64,000 bases of DNA, from contig OX327709.1 of NCBI GenBank assembly GCA_946807835.1, positions 24,243,501 through 24,307,500 of the forward strand, in the 5' to 3' direction. Under the pieces are notes generated by a model. It saw only the letters and a list, made by a program, of their open reading frames with translations. It was not told the DNA's origin and did no database searches. This DNA is from Ailanthus altissimus. Lineage: Eukaryota > Streptophyta > Magnoliopsida > Sapindales > Simaroubaceae. Position 1 is the first letter of the stretch, and each line of letters begins with the position of its first letter. This document shows, one piece after another, positions 23,860-36,019 of the stretch. The translations under genes and the position numbers were made by a program.

Positions 23860-24290
23860 TTCTTTTAATTCTTGAGTGAACAAAAGGAACATCGTAGATT
23901 TTTTTAGCTTAGATGCTTCGATCATTCTTGAATTCCTTATAGAAATCTCTTACGAAGAGATACTAAGAGGTTTTAGGAAAGTCATAGTAATCAATGGTAG
24001 ATACTTAAAGATCTCTATATGAGATACTATGATGGTCTATAGGAGATATTTTGAGTATTATGAGATCATTGATAATGTAAGAAAATAATTAGTAATTTAT
24101 ATCAATAATAAGAAGTTGGATTATGAATCCTACGTAGACGTAAATAATTTTGAGCCAAACGACGTATATCTTGCGTCTTGTTAATTGGTTTATTTTCTTT
24201 ATCTTTATTAGTGTGTTGATCGTATGTATTCTTACTTATGATATAAATTATAATTTCAGCAGCGCATAAAGTCAAAAGAGTATCAAAACT
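23860..24290 (+). mobile_element. Copia LTR fragment, plus orientation
   Basis: Shares with 35.64-36.01 kb the ordered words AAATCTCTTA.GA.GAGATACTAAG, GAGATCATTGAT.ATGTAAGA and GGAT..TACGT.GACGTAA. These continue as CGTATATCTTG.GTCTTG, TTTATCTTTATT and TATTCTTACTTATG. The block around ACGTAGACGTAA...CGTATATCTTG corresponds to the GACGTAGGCAA...CCACGTA-type region common in copia LTRs. Just upstream, 23565-23620 carries GC-rich text (CACCACGGCATCC, ACCGCGGTGCC) like the U3 of the LTR at 3.8 kb. No internal coding region adjoins it. Confidence 0.55.
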
Positions 24291-24359
24291 GTACCTTAAT
24301 TAAAACTATAAATGTGTTAAACTGAAAAGTATAACTTAATATTTACAACAAATCTTACA

Positions 24360-24816
24360 AGTGAATTCTCTTCTGGACGAAGATTCATCTCGTTTCGGTG
24401 GTTATCCAACACAACATTCACCGTGTTTGCATCATTTTGATTAGAAATCGAAGGCTTCGACGGTTTGCCTCAAAATGCTACGCATATTTGCAATCATGAA
24501 CCCCGGATATGGAATTTGCATCTTGCTTTTGCCGGAAAGTCCTTATCTGATTACAAGATATTGTTCGGGTGGATCATGATTTGAAAGAAGGCATATATAA
24601 AGTTTGTTTCTTTAGCATCAAGATGGGAGATGTTATTGTGTTAAGACAACTGTGTGTTGAAAAGAGATCAGATTCTACTGTTGTGAAATATGCTTCTACT
24701 GTGAGAAAGTCAATTCAAAATGTGGACACTTTTGTTGGTCACAAATATATTTCAAGATCTTACGGAAAATATGATAAGAGGGTCTGTTTCTTATTTTCTT
24801 TTGCTGCATTTTGCTG
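24360..24816 (+). other. Unidentified degenerate coding-like stretch
   Basis: One frame, 24569-24816, encodes about 82 residues including KVCFFSIKMGD and CVEKRSDSTVVKYASTVRKS; upstream frames are broken. I cannot assign a family. It could be another decayed F-box-associated gene, given its neighbours, or unrelated. Confidence 0.2.
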
Positions 24817-25139
24817 ATGCTTCTCTAGTTTGGGTTGCATATAGAAACATTCAACCTCTGGCATTTTCCAGAATCTTTTGTTTTTAGAATTTTCTTTTTT
24901 TTCTTATTTAGGTACTATAATAAATCTATCATTCATAGAACCAATTTTACATTTCTTCCTTTAATATTTCTATATAAACAGTTATAAATTCCAAATTCAT
25001 GCATATTAGGTTAACAGAAAACTCCCCCTCTTAACTACAGAAATATGTTGCAGCTCACAGAAACCAAGAAAAAAAAAGAACACCTATATTTTCTAATTAT
25101 ATGAGAAAGAAGCAAAAAAATAGAAAAAAAAATTATTAC

Positions 25140-28100
25140 TCACTGAGGATCATCTGGGCTTTTATCTGGTACAGGATCACAATTCTCTTCATCTCCACTT
25201 TCTCGCTCTAGAGTGGTAGAAGCAAACTCGTTAAGCCGTCCTTCACTCTCTCCAGTAGCTTGTGGCGGAGCCTGCAATGCTGAACTTGCTTGTTGTTGCT
25301 CAGACACCAAGCTTGTAAGACCATTCTGCATCAGATATGTCTCCAAGGGCAGGCTGGCTACTTGGAGAAGTTTCATCATGCTCAAACAGGTCGACCCAGC
25401 TTGAATGTCGTCGCGTTCAGGATGGCAATTTAAGTCTATCTCTGCCTTGCTAGCTTCAGCCAATTTGCTGGATGGATTGTTGCTTTGGCTCTTGGATTCC
25501 AACTCATTCGCGGACCTGGCTTCATTCTCTGAAGGTTCAAGGTGTGATGCTACATGCTTAGAACTACTGTCTACTTCTGCCTCATCTTTGGGACCCCAAG
25601 TAGAGTGGTTGCTCTGTGCAACCTCTGCTTCACGCTCAAATTGGCGCTTTTTCTTGCGCATCATGAGGGTTTTAAAACGGCGTTTAACTGTCATACACAC
25701 TTGGCATGTGCACGTAGGCTTGTGCTTGCCCTTCCCACTCGGGGGTTGAATGCACACAATACATGAACAGCCAGGACGATGCCTTGGGTGTTTGGTTGTA
25801 GTTGCAACTGATGTGGTGCCTGGTTCACCCATGTTCTCTCCAATGATTGCAGCACTGGACAAGGCATCCAGACCAGAAGATTCATGATCCTGATTTGGCC
25901 TATGACATGTTACTATTCTCCGTTTTTTTAAATCTATGCAATAGCAAGGTTGAATTCTATCAGTATTTTCCAAAATGTACGGACAAAATAAGACATGCAA
26001 GAACTTCTAATCAGCTGCTTGTTATGTATGCAAGAAAATATCATTCAACTAAAGTTGCTAGTTTTCAGGTCCATGTAGCAGTGGGTGACAGCGTAATCTA
26101 GCTCTGTATTAAAATCTTTACTAAACAGAAAAGCCATTTCCTGTTAGAGCAGCCTAGATCACAAGCCTAATAATCTTGAAAGAACATTAGCTGATATCAT
26201 ACCCTTGTGTAGTCTCAGGAGATTTTCCAGTTCCCTGGGGGTCAGTTCATCTGGTGCCGAACATGAGCACCTAAGAATAAACAAATTAGATTTACAGCGG
26301 AGCTTGCTTTCTCACAAAAATAAATTGCATGAGGCAACCTATTATTCACCTGTTGTGATCCCAGGCATTGTCCATACACGTCCATTTTGGTGGAAGAAGT
26401 ACATCAACAGGCAGCTTTCGCCATTTAGAGCAACCATCACATTGAGCCCATTGCTCTTGTCCCCTGAAGATCAAGCTTAGAAATTCAAGATTAGATGAAT
26501 TTGTCCAACCAGGACCCTAAGGAAGAGATAATGATGTGGGACATCCTATGCCTTTACACATATGTTAGGCATAAAAGGAAGGAATAGATTATTTCCATTA
26601 CAGTTGTGTTTCCATTTTTAGAAAATTGTGATTGATTGATTGGACCTTTCCTTTCTATATAAAGAGGGCTAGGTGGAAAGGGGAAAGAACAACAGGTAAA
26701 ATTAGGGAGAAAGAGTCTAAAGAATCTAATTATTCCAATCTAGAAAAATGTACAACCTAGCTCTCTTCATACCAAAATCAATCACAACTAGAAAGAAAAG
26801 GTCCAATCAATCCATTACAATTTTTAAAAGAAGGAAACACAACCCTAACATTGAAAATAATCTATTTTTTCCTTTTACGCCTAACACGTGTGTAAAGGCA
26901 TAAGATGTCCTACATCAGATATAGATCCTTTGAAACATAAATAAAAGAACCATAAAATCGTTATGCAAACATAAGTTTCACTAGGATATGGAGAATATGT
27001 CGGCTTTTCTACTACTCTAGTTGTTTGGAATGAAACATTAATATTCTCAAGCACATTCAACAATAAAAAATTTCCTTTCCTCTAAACTACCTCAAAAATA
27101 GAATGCCATCAATTTCTAGAAAATTTGGATTTCCTTTGTAGTAAAGAAATTCCAGAACCTAAGATCCAGACGGCTTTCTTTGCATACGTGCTTCTTTATA
27201 AGTTTGTTATATGGTTAAAGTTGCATAGAAAAAAGGAAAAACAAAGAGCTAATACTGAGATTCTTACCCAGTTGTCCGGACTACAAAAATGCTCCTCTTC
27301 CCAAAAACCGGAGGATCCTGTATGGCAAACATGTATAAAAATAAGAGAAAGTCAATATTCAAGGTTCTGTAATAAAAATCAAATAGAAGTCAATCCTTGA
27401 AGAACAATGTGAAACTCAAAATTTGAGTTTCTTGAAGAGGGAAAGGCGAAGGCAAAACTTTGGAAATTTAATCGTTATGTATGAACATAAAATATGTATC
27501 ATAGGTGACAGACTAATAGTATTGCACAGTTATCATTGAAGGCCCAAAAACCAATTTGATTATCGGATTAACATTTTTCATTCCAACTGCTAACAGACCG
27601 TGTGATACTGTCAAGCTCCACACCAGAAAAAAGTTAACGAGAACACATTGCATAATATGGTGAGAAGTGATTGATATAATGTTAATATTAATTTGAAGTA
27701 TTTATTTTTCACTGCTACCTGGTTTTAATAACTTCAACTAAACTAAACCCTTCGGAGCAATTAGACATCACTAGTATTCATCTAAAGTACATTATTTAAT
27801 AAATGCATACTATTATCCTTTATCAATCATATAATCAAATGAAAAGTAAAACCAACTAAAAGGTGTCTCAAATGAAAAAAATACCAAACCCAGGGCAGGC
27901 ATGTGCATACTTCTGCAATTATAAAATTAGTTGCTTATATGATTAATAATTATGTCTTTGCCTAACCTAGAACAAATTTTGAATTTCGCTTAAATCTATC
28001 AACTCCAAACTATTGTATGTTTGGACAGCTTTTCCCAGTGTTGCTAGTCATATTTAAGCATGGTTCTCTGAGGGGGGTGATATCACCACCTAAATTTAAA

Positions 28101-31100
28101 CAATACCAGTACCTCCATTCAATGAAAGCCTGAGGTACCTAATGTTACAAGTTGGCTTTTTTTTCTCAGTATGCCAAAACAAAACATTACTGATCAACAT
28201 CAGAAGATACTTCAACAAATAATTTATTAATTGGTCAATAAAGAGTTAATAACCATAGAAAAGGGAACAAGATTGATGAACCAAGAGAACAAGGGAGGCA
28301 AAGTTTAGGACAATATATAATAAAACACACCAGCAAAGTGACTCACTTCATATTCTTCAAAAACATGGTCCTCAATGGTGACAATGCTTGGCATAACAGT
28401 TGGGGGTGGGCACAGTATATCCTGTACCTCTTCCCAAGTAAGTTTCAGCTCCAGAGCATCTACTCTGTCAATTAGCAACCTCTTATTTTTTGAACTAATA
28501 TTTCGAGACCTTTTTCTTTCTGAAACCAGCATTGATGGCAGTAGCAAGCCTTCCCTTGTCTTGTCCTCGTGCTTTTCAGGTTTAAACCAGCTAATATCAC
28601 CCGGATTGGAATTCAAATGTCTGGACAGTGCGTTGAGGTGGGGATCGGCACTTCCCTTTAGTGACGGAAGAATGCCAGAATAACCACTTATTATAGATAG
28701 GTTCTCAAAAACACCCGAAAAGAAACTTTCACTTGAATGACCACCATTAGGAATAGCCGATGGTTGCATATCCTGTTTATTTGATAACTACAGTTTAATA
28801 TTATATAATCAACTTCAATCAACTTTGCTACCACAAAAAATTAACTCAGCTTTTACCTGCACTGCAACAGAATTTGACGCTTTACGAAACCCCATAACAA
28901 GCTTCCCTTCTGGATCCATACGGCTAAATGTCACTGTAGCAAAAAGTATGCTTTAATAACAACAACGATGGTACAACCACACAAGATACCAAACGTGCTG
29001 CTAACAACAATACGACAATAATGACTACTAGAGAAAAATAGCAGAGGCTAATATCAAGTCAATCTATAGTTTTAGTTCCAAATCCAAATGCATCAAGAAC
29101 ATAAATGGAGTTTGTAATTAGAAACATTCAAACAATACCAGTATCTCCAGCTTGCAACTGCATGGACTGTATGCAAGGAGTTACACCCTCCAAAACATAC
29201 ATCCTGCTGTTATTATTAGGCCAAAATCTGAATTGAAACACCCACTCCTTCCCCTTTACATCTTGAATCCTCAGAGGAAGGCCCTCTGGTTGAGAGATAG
29301 GAGGAAAATATGCCTGCATAGTCATTCATTTTTAACTAATATACAGCAAGATTCATCAATAAGAAAAGATATTGTAAATCAGTGCTCAGATTTAATTAAG
29401 TAGAATAACAACTTACTTCAGCACATGCCTTAGGGAGAACCAGACGACCAATGCGACCAGCATCACTGGCACTCAAAACCTTTTCAAAAAGTGGAACAAT
29501 GGTGGAATTTGAACTTTAAGAAAACACTGTCAAGGATGTAACTGTCTGAAGAGAGAAGATAACTAAAAAGATCATACAAGTTTGACTGAGAAATGTCTTT
29601 TTTCTCTTTTAAATGAATCCTCAGATGCTAAGAATTGCAACCAAGGTAAAACTTATTGAAGTGTAATCTTTTTTAGGGTAAAAAATTTTTTGAAACAAAT
29701 TAAAGGAGCAAAAATGACACAATGAGGAAGCAATATATTATCTTTTTTCAGAGAACTATACAAAGGATACTCTCCAGATATTTGCTGCAATTCTTGGTCT
29801 GTAATCCTCGGCCAATAGCGAGGAAGCAACTGATTTCGGCCTCGTCCTTCAGCAGGTGGTCTAGCAACACGAACTTGGGATATGCCTGCATTTGGCTCTG
29901 AACCTATGGCAAGGGCTAACTTTGGAGGCTTGGGCAAAAGATGACGAGACTTGGTTCCTTGGTGGATGATGGAGGAGGTCTTACTTTGTTCCTTTTCATC
30001 AATAACAGCACCAGAAAAAGCATTTGAGTTCACCCCAGGAGAACCCAGGGTAATGCTTAAGTTTGTATGGGCCAATGATTCATAGATATCTTTTGCCCCT
30101 ATGTTTGCCTTAAAAATGTCTGGCTTGGCAGCTTCCTCCAGTTTCATTTTTCCAAAAGACTCATCAGGTTCATCATTCCGAAATTGAAGCAAGTGTCTCA
30201 GCCCTGCACCCTCTGAACTGTTGCCCAACTGCATAAGCTTGATTTTGTCAATACTACCACCCAATTGGTTGTCCATAGAGGTTGATTGCAAGTCACTGGC
30301 AGTATCAGTTTTCAGTGTGCCAAATCTATTGGGCTTTTCATCACCAGCCATCTGCATGAAGATGTTTTGAAAGCATCATTAAAACCTGACTTCTAAAATT
30401 TGAATTGCTAAATTCAAGAATTGTTTACCACTATCTGATATGAGTTATTAATGATATTAGTAGATCTAAATAGGAAATACTAGTATACAGGAAAAAACTA
30501 TTTAGGAATACTAATATCATCAATATAAGCAAGAGAGGATTATTTGCCAATATTTCTTGTGACCCCTCTGCTGTTCCTATGCCGAGAAAGATAATTTCAG
30601 AATTTGGAACCATAAATACATCATTTCTTAGTCAGAATAAACCTAACATTTTAAACTGAACATTAACATCTGTAATACAATCATGGATGTGAATTTTGAA
30701 GGTATTTTAATAGGAAGATGGGATAAATAACTGATTATCATACTTAAAAAGCCCCTTGCTACAACTGCTATGCATCTGAAAATCTCTAGAGAACATCATA
30801 GATTCACTAATCTATAAGCAAATTTATCTTACCAAGTCAAGCCCTGATTTCTTCGAGCAGTTTATACAGCTTACACCCCCGCTATCAAGGAGCTCAATCA
30901 AAGACCTGGAAGCAACACATCCACAATGGAGACGCTGCCAATGCCAAACTAATTATGTCATACTCCAGGCTGTTAGCATATGTACAAATGTATAGACGAC
31001 AAGAAAGAAAGTTAAAAGAATATATGCAAGTACTTAAGACTATTTTCTCACCTTGCCGCATAAAGTACACTTTCTCCATCCAGAATCATTCGAGTGGAAC

Positions 31101-31611
31101 TCATCACAGAATGTTAACTGCTCAAATGTAGACCTAAAAATATACACGCCAAATTAAACAATTTTGCAAAATTGTTTAATTTTCAAGAATTAGATCCATC
31201 TAGAACAAATTATGGCAACTTCGATTTGGTCACCTTCATAGAAGTGGCTTAAATTCATTTCTACGCAATAAAGTAGGTAAACAACAACAAAAAAAAGTAA
31301 TTGTTTCAACATCTGCAAGTTAATTTAATTGTTATCAGAAGAATACAACCACAGCGGGGACAAACTAATTCATTCAAATTGCGATATATATTAAATAAAT
31401 ATAATTAAGTCCTGGACGTACAATTTCAAGTTTTTATTGCAAAATTCACGATAAGAAATAAGAAATAAAAAATAAAAATTGAAAATTACCCGCACTCATC
31501 ACAAAGAAGAGCAAATTCGCCAGATCGCAGAGGCCAGCCTCTTTTCCACTCAATAGACGTCGACGACGCTCGACAAGCTTCATTCATGCAAGACTTCATC
31601 GACAACTCCAT
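25140..31611 (-). CDS. VAL/HSI2-type B3 domain transcriptional repressor
   Basis: Nuclear repressor of the VAL1(HSI2)/VAL2(HSL1) family, whose Arabidopsis members bind RY (CATGCA) elements and recruit chromatin silencers to seed-maturation genes and FLC. Inferred exons, high to low: 31611-31490, 31133-31052, 30934-30833, 30351-29771, 29513-29417, 29313-29139, 28933-28857, 28772-28347, 27317-27268, 26463-26350, 26270-26203, 25933-25140. They sum to 2688 nt (895 aa plus stop), with phases consistent at each junction. Domains: PHD-like Cys-rich N-terminus about 17-100 (CDECG, CTLCGK, CINC). B3 about 297-398 ([35 protein letters not shown]). CW zinc finger about 573-622 ([25 protein letters not shown]). 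A second Cys cluster about 688-712 (CSCIVC, CTCQVC). EAR-type IDLN about 798. Arabidopsis paralogues are about 780-790 aa. It looks functional; VAL1 versus VAL2 is not decided. Confidence 0.93.
26532..26917. mobile_element. Foldback MITE in a VAL-type gene intron
   Basis: A 386-bp element whose ends are long inverted repeats. TGATGT.GGACATC.TATGCCTTTACACA at the left pairs with its complement at 26890-26917. Pairing continues through TTAGGC.TAAAAGGAA...ATAGATTATTT and TTGTGTTTCC to GATTGATTGGACC.TT.CTTTCTA, about 150 bp per arm with mismatches. The centre is short. No transposase is encoded. It lies in the intron 26464-27267 between the exon ending [11 protein letters not shown] and the CW zinc-finger exon. 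The target-site duplication is unclear (GATA-like on both sides). Confidence 0.75.
30451..30520. repeat. Short imperfect hairpin in intron 3 of the VAL-type gene
   Basis: Arms ATGATATTAGTAGATCTAAATAG (30451-30473) and the complement of ATGATATTAGTATTCCTAAATAG (30498-30520) pair at about 19 of 23 positions around a 24-base loop. It may be a tiny or internally deleted MITE. Confidence 0.5.
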
Positions 31612-32030
31612 TTCTCTGAAAGCTCAATCTTCAAATTTCGCAAAACTGAATCGAATCAAACATATAATCAATCCCTAACTCAAAGCAATTGGTCAACAAA
31701 GGCTGAACTATCAGAGCTACCAACTATATACAGTCAAAAACAAACAGACCAACCTCGTGTGCCTACCACAAAACGACGACGAAACGAACTTCGCTTTGCT
31801 TCACTTTCTTCTATGAAAAAACGTTACACCGAACCTCCTCCATGTTAGATTCCTTATCCTTTTCGTCGTGTTCTCAGCTTGAAACGCTCAAAATTGAAAG
31901 CGTTTAGAGAAACGAGCTGGAGAAGCAAGTTGGCGAACTCCGGCGAGTAATTAAAAAGATGAATCGGCGATGAATGAGAAAAATATTTCGTGCATGCAAA
32001 AGTAAGTTAACATAACAAGAAAGAGAAAAT

Positions 32031-32068
<38 letters not shown>

Positions 32069-32600
32069 GAATTTGGTGACATTCAAAAATGCATGCACGA
32101 TGATGCTTCAAGACTCGGCGAACTCATCTCATCTCTCTCACATTCTCTTTTCCCACTTACTTTCGATGGTTTTTTTTTTTATTTAAATTTAAATTTCTCT
32201 TGCTTTTAAATCGAAATTTCAAATCAAAAAGAATGTATTTGCAAAACCGTTTCCCACCTCGGTTATGCTTGTGTGTTACACTTCCCGTTGGATTGAGAAG
32301 GAAAAGGAGTGAGATGGCGAGTGGGACGACGTGAAATAAGTGGCGAGTGAGGGATTATGAATGTATGGAATTACGGGAGAGTATAAAAATACGGCTTGTG
32401 GACAGCACCGTAAAGTGCGCCACTAGGTGGCTTTGGTATCCAACAGCATCTGCATTTCGCATGCAACACGGTTCAGAACTGTGAAATTACCAAACTCACC
32501 CTTCCTTCAATTGGATGGTTACAATTAGGGACGGCAATTTCCCGATTTTGCTAAAAATTACCAAATTGCCGGCCTTTTCCTTCAATTGGATGGTTACAAT
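31612..32600. other. Upstream region of the VAL-type gene, with (GA)n
   Basis: Presumed 5' UTR and promoter of the minus-strand VAL-type gene. A (GA)n microsatellite at about 32036-32064 lies about 430 bp from the start codon. GA/CT repeats in this position are common in plant leaders and promoters and may bind BPC-type factors (inference). A 25-bp word CCTTCAATTGGATGGTTACAATTAG near 32506 recurs near 32579 as a short direct duplication. No core promoter was assigned. Confidence 0.45.
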
Positions 32601-33572
32601 TAGTGACGGGATTTTGAATTTAGATTCGAATTTTTTGTGTTATACTAAATTTTAAGTTGCATCCGAATTTATTGAGTGCGGACCGAGTTCAGATTAAAGT
32701 CCAAGTTTAATCTAGCAATCCGATCTGAATTTTAATTTATTATTTTTAATTTTTTTATTCTTTAAATAAAATTTAAAATTTTAACGTATTTATTTTATAA
32801 AGTAATTATTAAATTATATAATTTGTATTATAAATTTATATTTATAATTTAATATATTTTAATTTTTATTAATTTTTATTTTCTTATGATTATTAAAATT
32901 TTAAATTCATTTTCTTACCTTGTTTGAACCTTTAGTTTTCACCAACTCATTTTTTGCAATAATTTTTATATTAATTTAAAAACATGATAACATGCTAAAT
33001 ATAATTTTATTAATTTGATTGTAAATTTGTAATATTAGTAATTCAATAACTGAAATTCTTTTATGTAATTATAAAAATAATATTTTGTTACTATAAAATA
33101 CATTTACTTACTAGTTAGTAACTTAACATTTACTATAGTCTATAAACAATAAAAATAAATAAATAATTAAGTAATGTTTACTTGTTAGTTGTTGCTATTT
33201 TTAAAATAATTAAAATAAAATTACACTTCTAAAATAATTCACTTCAACCACAATGGACAAAATACATATTTCATATTATTTAATGTTTCAAAGTTTCATA
33301 ATCTATAAAGTAAAAAAAATAGAAATTCTCAAATAAATTTTCAAAATTTATTCATTTAAGTTTAGAAAATAAGATTTTAAGACTTTAGGAAAAGGATTGA
33401 AAAATTCGAATTTTTAGACTGAATTTTTTAAAATCTTACAAAACCTGAATTCATAAATCACATTAAAAAAAAACTTGAATTTTTTTTAGAAAAAAACTCA
33501 AATATTTTAAACCAAAATTTTTTAAGTTTTTAATTTTTTTTAATAGGGATTCAAATTATTTTACCACTCTTA
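32601..33572. mobile_element. Non-autonomous hAT-like element, 972 bp
   Basis: Left end TAGTGACGGGATTTTGAATT; the right end reads, on the opposite strand, TAAGAGTGGTAAAATAATTTG, a degenerate inverted pair. The flanks are GTTACAAT (32593-32600) and ATTACAAT (33573-33580), an 8-bp duplication with one mismatch, as expected for hAT. The interior is very AT-rich without coding. Older and less certain than the copy at 15.2 kb. Confidence 0.6.
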
Positions 33573-35640
33573 ATTACAATTAGGACGCGGCCAATGGAAA
33601 ATATTAACGCACTCGTAGGCCGTGGCAAATGTCGACGATTGTTAAATAATTAGTATTTATGACGTCGGGCCATTGAGTAATGATGTCAATTTTGTCCTTG
33701 AACTGTAAAACAAAACAAATACCTACTTCGGTGAAAGAGAAACGCTAACTCACGCGCCCACTGGAGTGGGTCATCGCACGTGGATTTCATGAAAAAGAAA
33801 AATTTTAAATTATTTTAATCGAATTAGCGGTTTAATTATTGCTTCACGAGTTGGCGAAGGCCATGATGATTGTAACATCTCAGTTTGTCAAAGACTTGCA
33901 ATTTTTTTCAAATTAAATAATCGAGTGTATTTTTATTTTATTCTTTTTTTTGTGTAAGATATCATTATCAGATAAATATTGAAACTCATGAAATCAAATC
34001 AGTCATCTTTATATTTTAAATAATAATTATAAAATATAATTTTTATATAAACATTATAATTTTAATTTATATCAAAAAGATAATATGCACAAATTACAAT
34101 TATAATATGAAAATTAACATAACAAAAAATATTTTAAATAGACTTAAATAAAAATTATAATTTATTATTAATTTTAATAATTATTACCAAATATTTTATA
34201 TAATGAAATTAACATGGTTATTTTTATTTTTTATTTGTTTGCTTTGTATTCGTGACACTTGTTTTATTTTTATAGGATTTAGTTTGTCCAACATATTGAT
34301 TTTGATTAGGGCGGTGTAATCATAAAATTATAATATAAAATTACTCCTTGATCTCTTTCTTTTATTTTTTATTTATTTTTTACATGTGTACATGTAACGT
34401 GTTTCCTAAGAATGACTTTTTCTCCTGGCTTTCTTTATTTAAATATCCAATAACGATTTTGATTTTTTTTTCTTAATATAGATTACTGATTGTGTTGTAT
34501 TTATATATATATTTAGAATAGGATTTGTGGTATTATATTTTTTATACAATTTTTAACATAATTTTTAAATTATTAAATTAATGCATATTTATGATTTAGA
34601 TGAAATCAAATATCTATAATTAATGCGTCACATTTAACACACGTTTAAAATTTAACTTGAACTATTTAATATGTATTAATTTAAATTTTATAAATTGTGT
34701 AAGATGTTGCATTAAAAATATAGTGTTGTAGATCTTAACCCATTTGTAATTAATTCAATTTATAATTTTTTTAAATTAACAACTCTTATGTTTTTATTAT
34801 ATTTTTATAATTAGACGCAATTAATAGTAAGCAAATAAATTTATAATTTTTTGTAAATTGACAAAGTTTCATATTTTAAATTTATGTCCTGAAGTTCCCT
34901 TTTACTTATTTTACGAGAAATTACCTCTTAATCTTGATGTATTTTTTCAAATGGCAAAAAAATCATCCATTCTCTTAAAAAAAAAATTATTTTAATATTC
35001 AAATCAATAATTACAGAAAAGATATGCGTGTGTAAGAAAGTGGATTATGTTGTATAAACAAGCAATATTGGTTGCATTATATATGTTTATAGTATTATGT
35101 GTATTTTCTTTTTCATGTAATTGGTCTCAAAATTTCGGATTCCGAGATTTCAAAATGCCCCCTAACAAACAAATTTCAAAGTTTATATAGGCTGGTTATT
35201 ATTAAACAGTAATGTAAATATCTCAATTAAATTTAATAATAAATACTATTAACTATCAATAATTATTAATGTAATTCAATAATCATCAATACAATTCAAT
35301 AATTATTAATTTAATTCAATAATCATCAATTATTTAAATAAATAGCATATTATAATGAATCGGTACTAATTATATTAATTTTGATACCTACAAGTCCAAA
35401 CCTTTATTTATATCTAATGCTTTTTGTAGAGATAAATTTTGAATTGTCAATGGACCAAAAATTTGAACAATCAATAATATAATCTCATTTTTTTTATAAA
35501 AAGTATAAGGCTATATTAACTTAATATTTTTTAAATATTGCACAAAATCTCAATAATTTAATAGTCGAAATTTATACTTAATAACTGGTTCTCAACGTTG
35601 TTTGTTTTCTTCACGTCAGAAATAATACATGTTCATGTTT
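33573..35640. other. AT-rich spacer, no gene seen
   Basis: Nothing coding was recognised. At about 35225-35335 an imperfect tandem repeat of roughly 24 bp (TAATTCAATAAT.ATCAAT..) is present in about four copies. Confidence 0.5.
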
Positions 35641-36015
35641 TTTTTTTTATTTTGCAAGGTATCAAATAAAAGAGAAATACCATAAATCCTTTAGGTTTAA
35701 ATGTTTGGGCTATTCTTATGTTTCTTGTAAAAATCTCTTATGAGGAGATACTAAGGAGTCTTGTGAGATCATTGATGATGTAAGAAGATATTTTGTGATC
35801 TATTTCAATAGTAAGAAGTTTGATCATGGATCCTTCGTGGACGTAAGCAATTTGGACCGAACCACGTATATCTTGTGTCTTGTGTTTGGTTTATTTTTCT
35901 TTATCTTTATTGCTTTGTTAATCTTATGTATTCTTACTTATGGTGTGAGTTATAATTTTCCACTGCGTATAAGGTATCAAGGTTGTGGCTTAATTGATAC
36001 CATAAGGATGTCAAA
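35640..36015 (+). mobile_element. Copia LTR fragment, plus orientation
   Basis: Homologous to 23.86-24.29 kb (see shared words there), here ending ...TTCCACTGCGTATAAGGTATCAAGG. The GGTATCA word resembles a copia primer-binding site following an LTR end. Its own GGACGTAAGCAATTTGGACCGAACCACGTATATC block is the conserved copia LTR segment. No coding region follows, so it is a truncated or solo copy. Confidence 0.55.
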
Positions 36016-36019
36016 TTGA

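Noticed and set aside
28375..28683. Plus-strand open frame of about 100 codons inside the VAL-type gene
   Set aside because: It is the opposite-strand shadow of the VAL-type exon 28347-28772, whose frame is confirmed by splice phase and family wording.
35225..35335. CRISPR-like direct repeats
   Set aside because: A plain AT-rich tandem repeat without spacers; this is a plant nuclear sequence and CRISPR is not expected.
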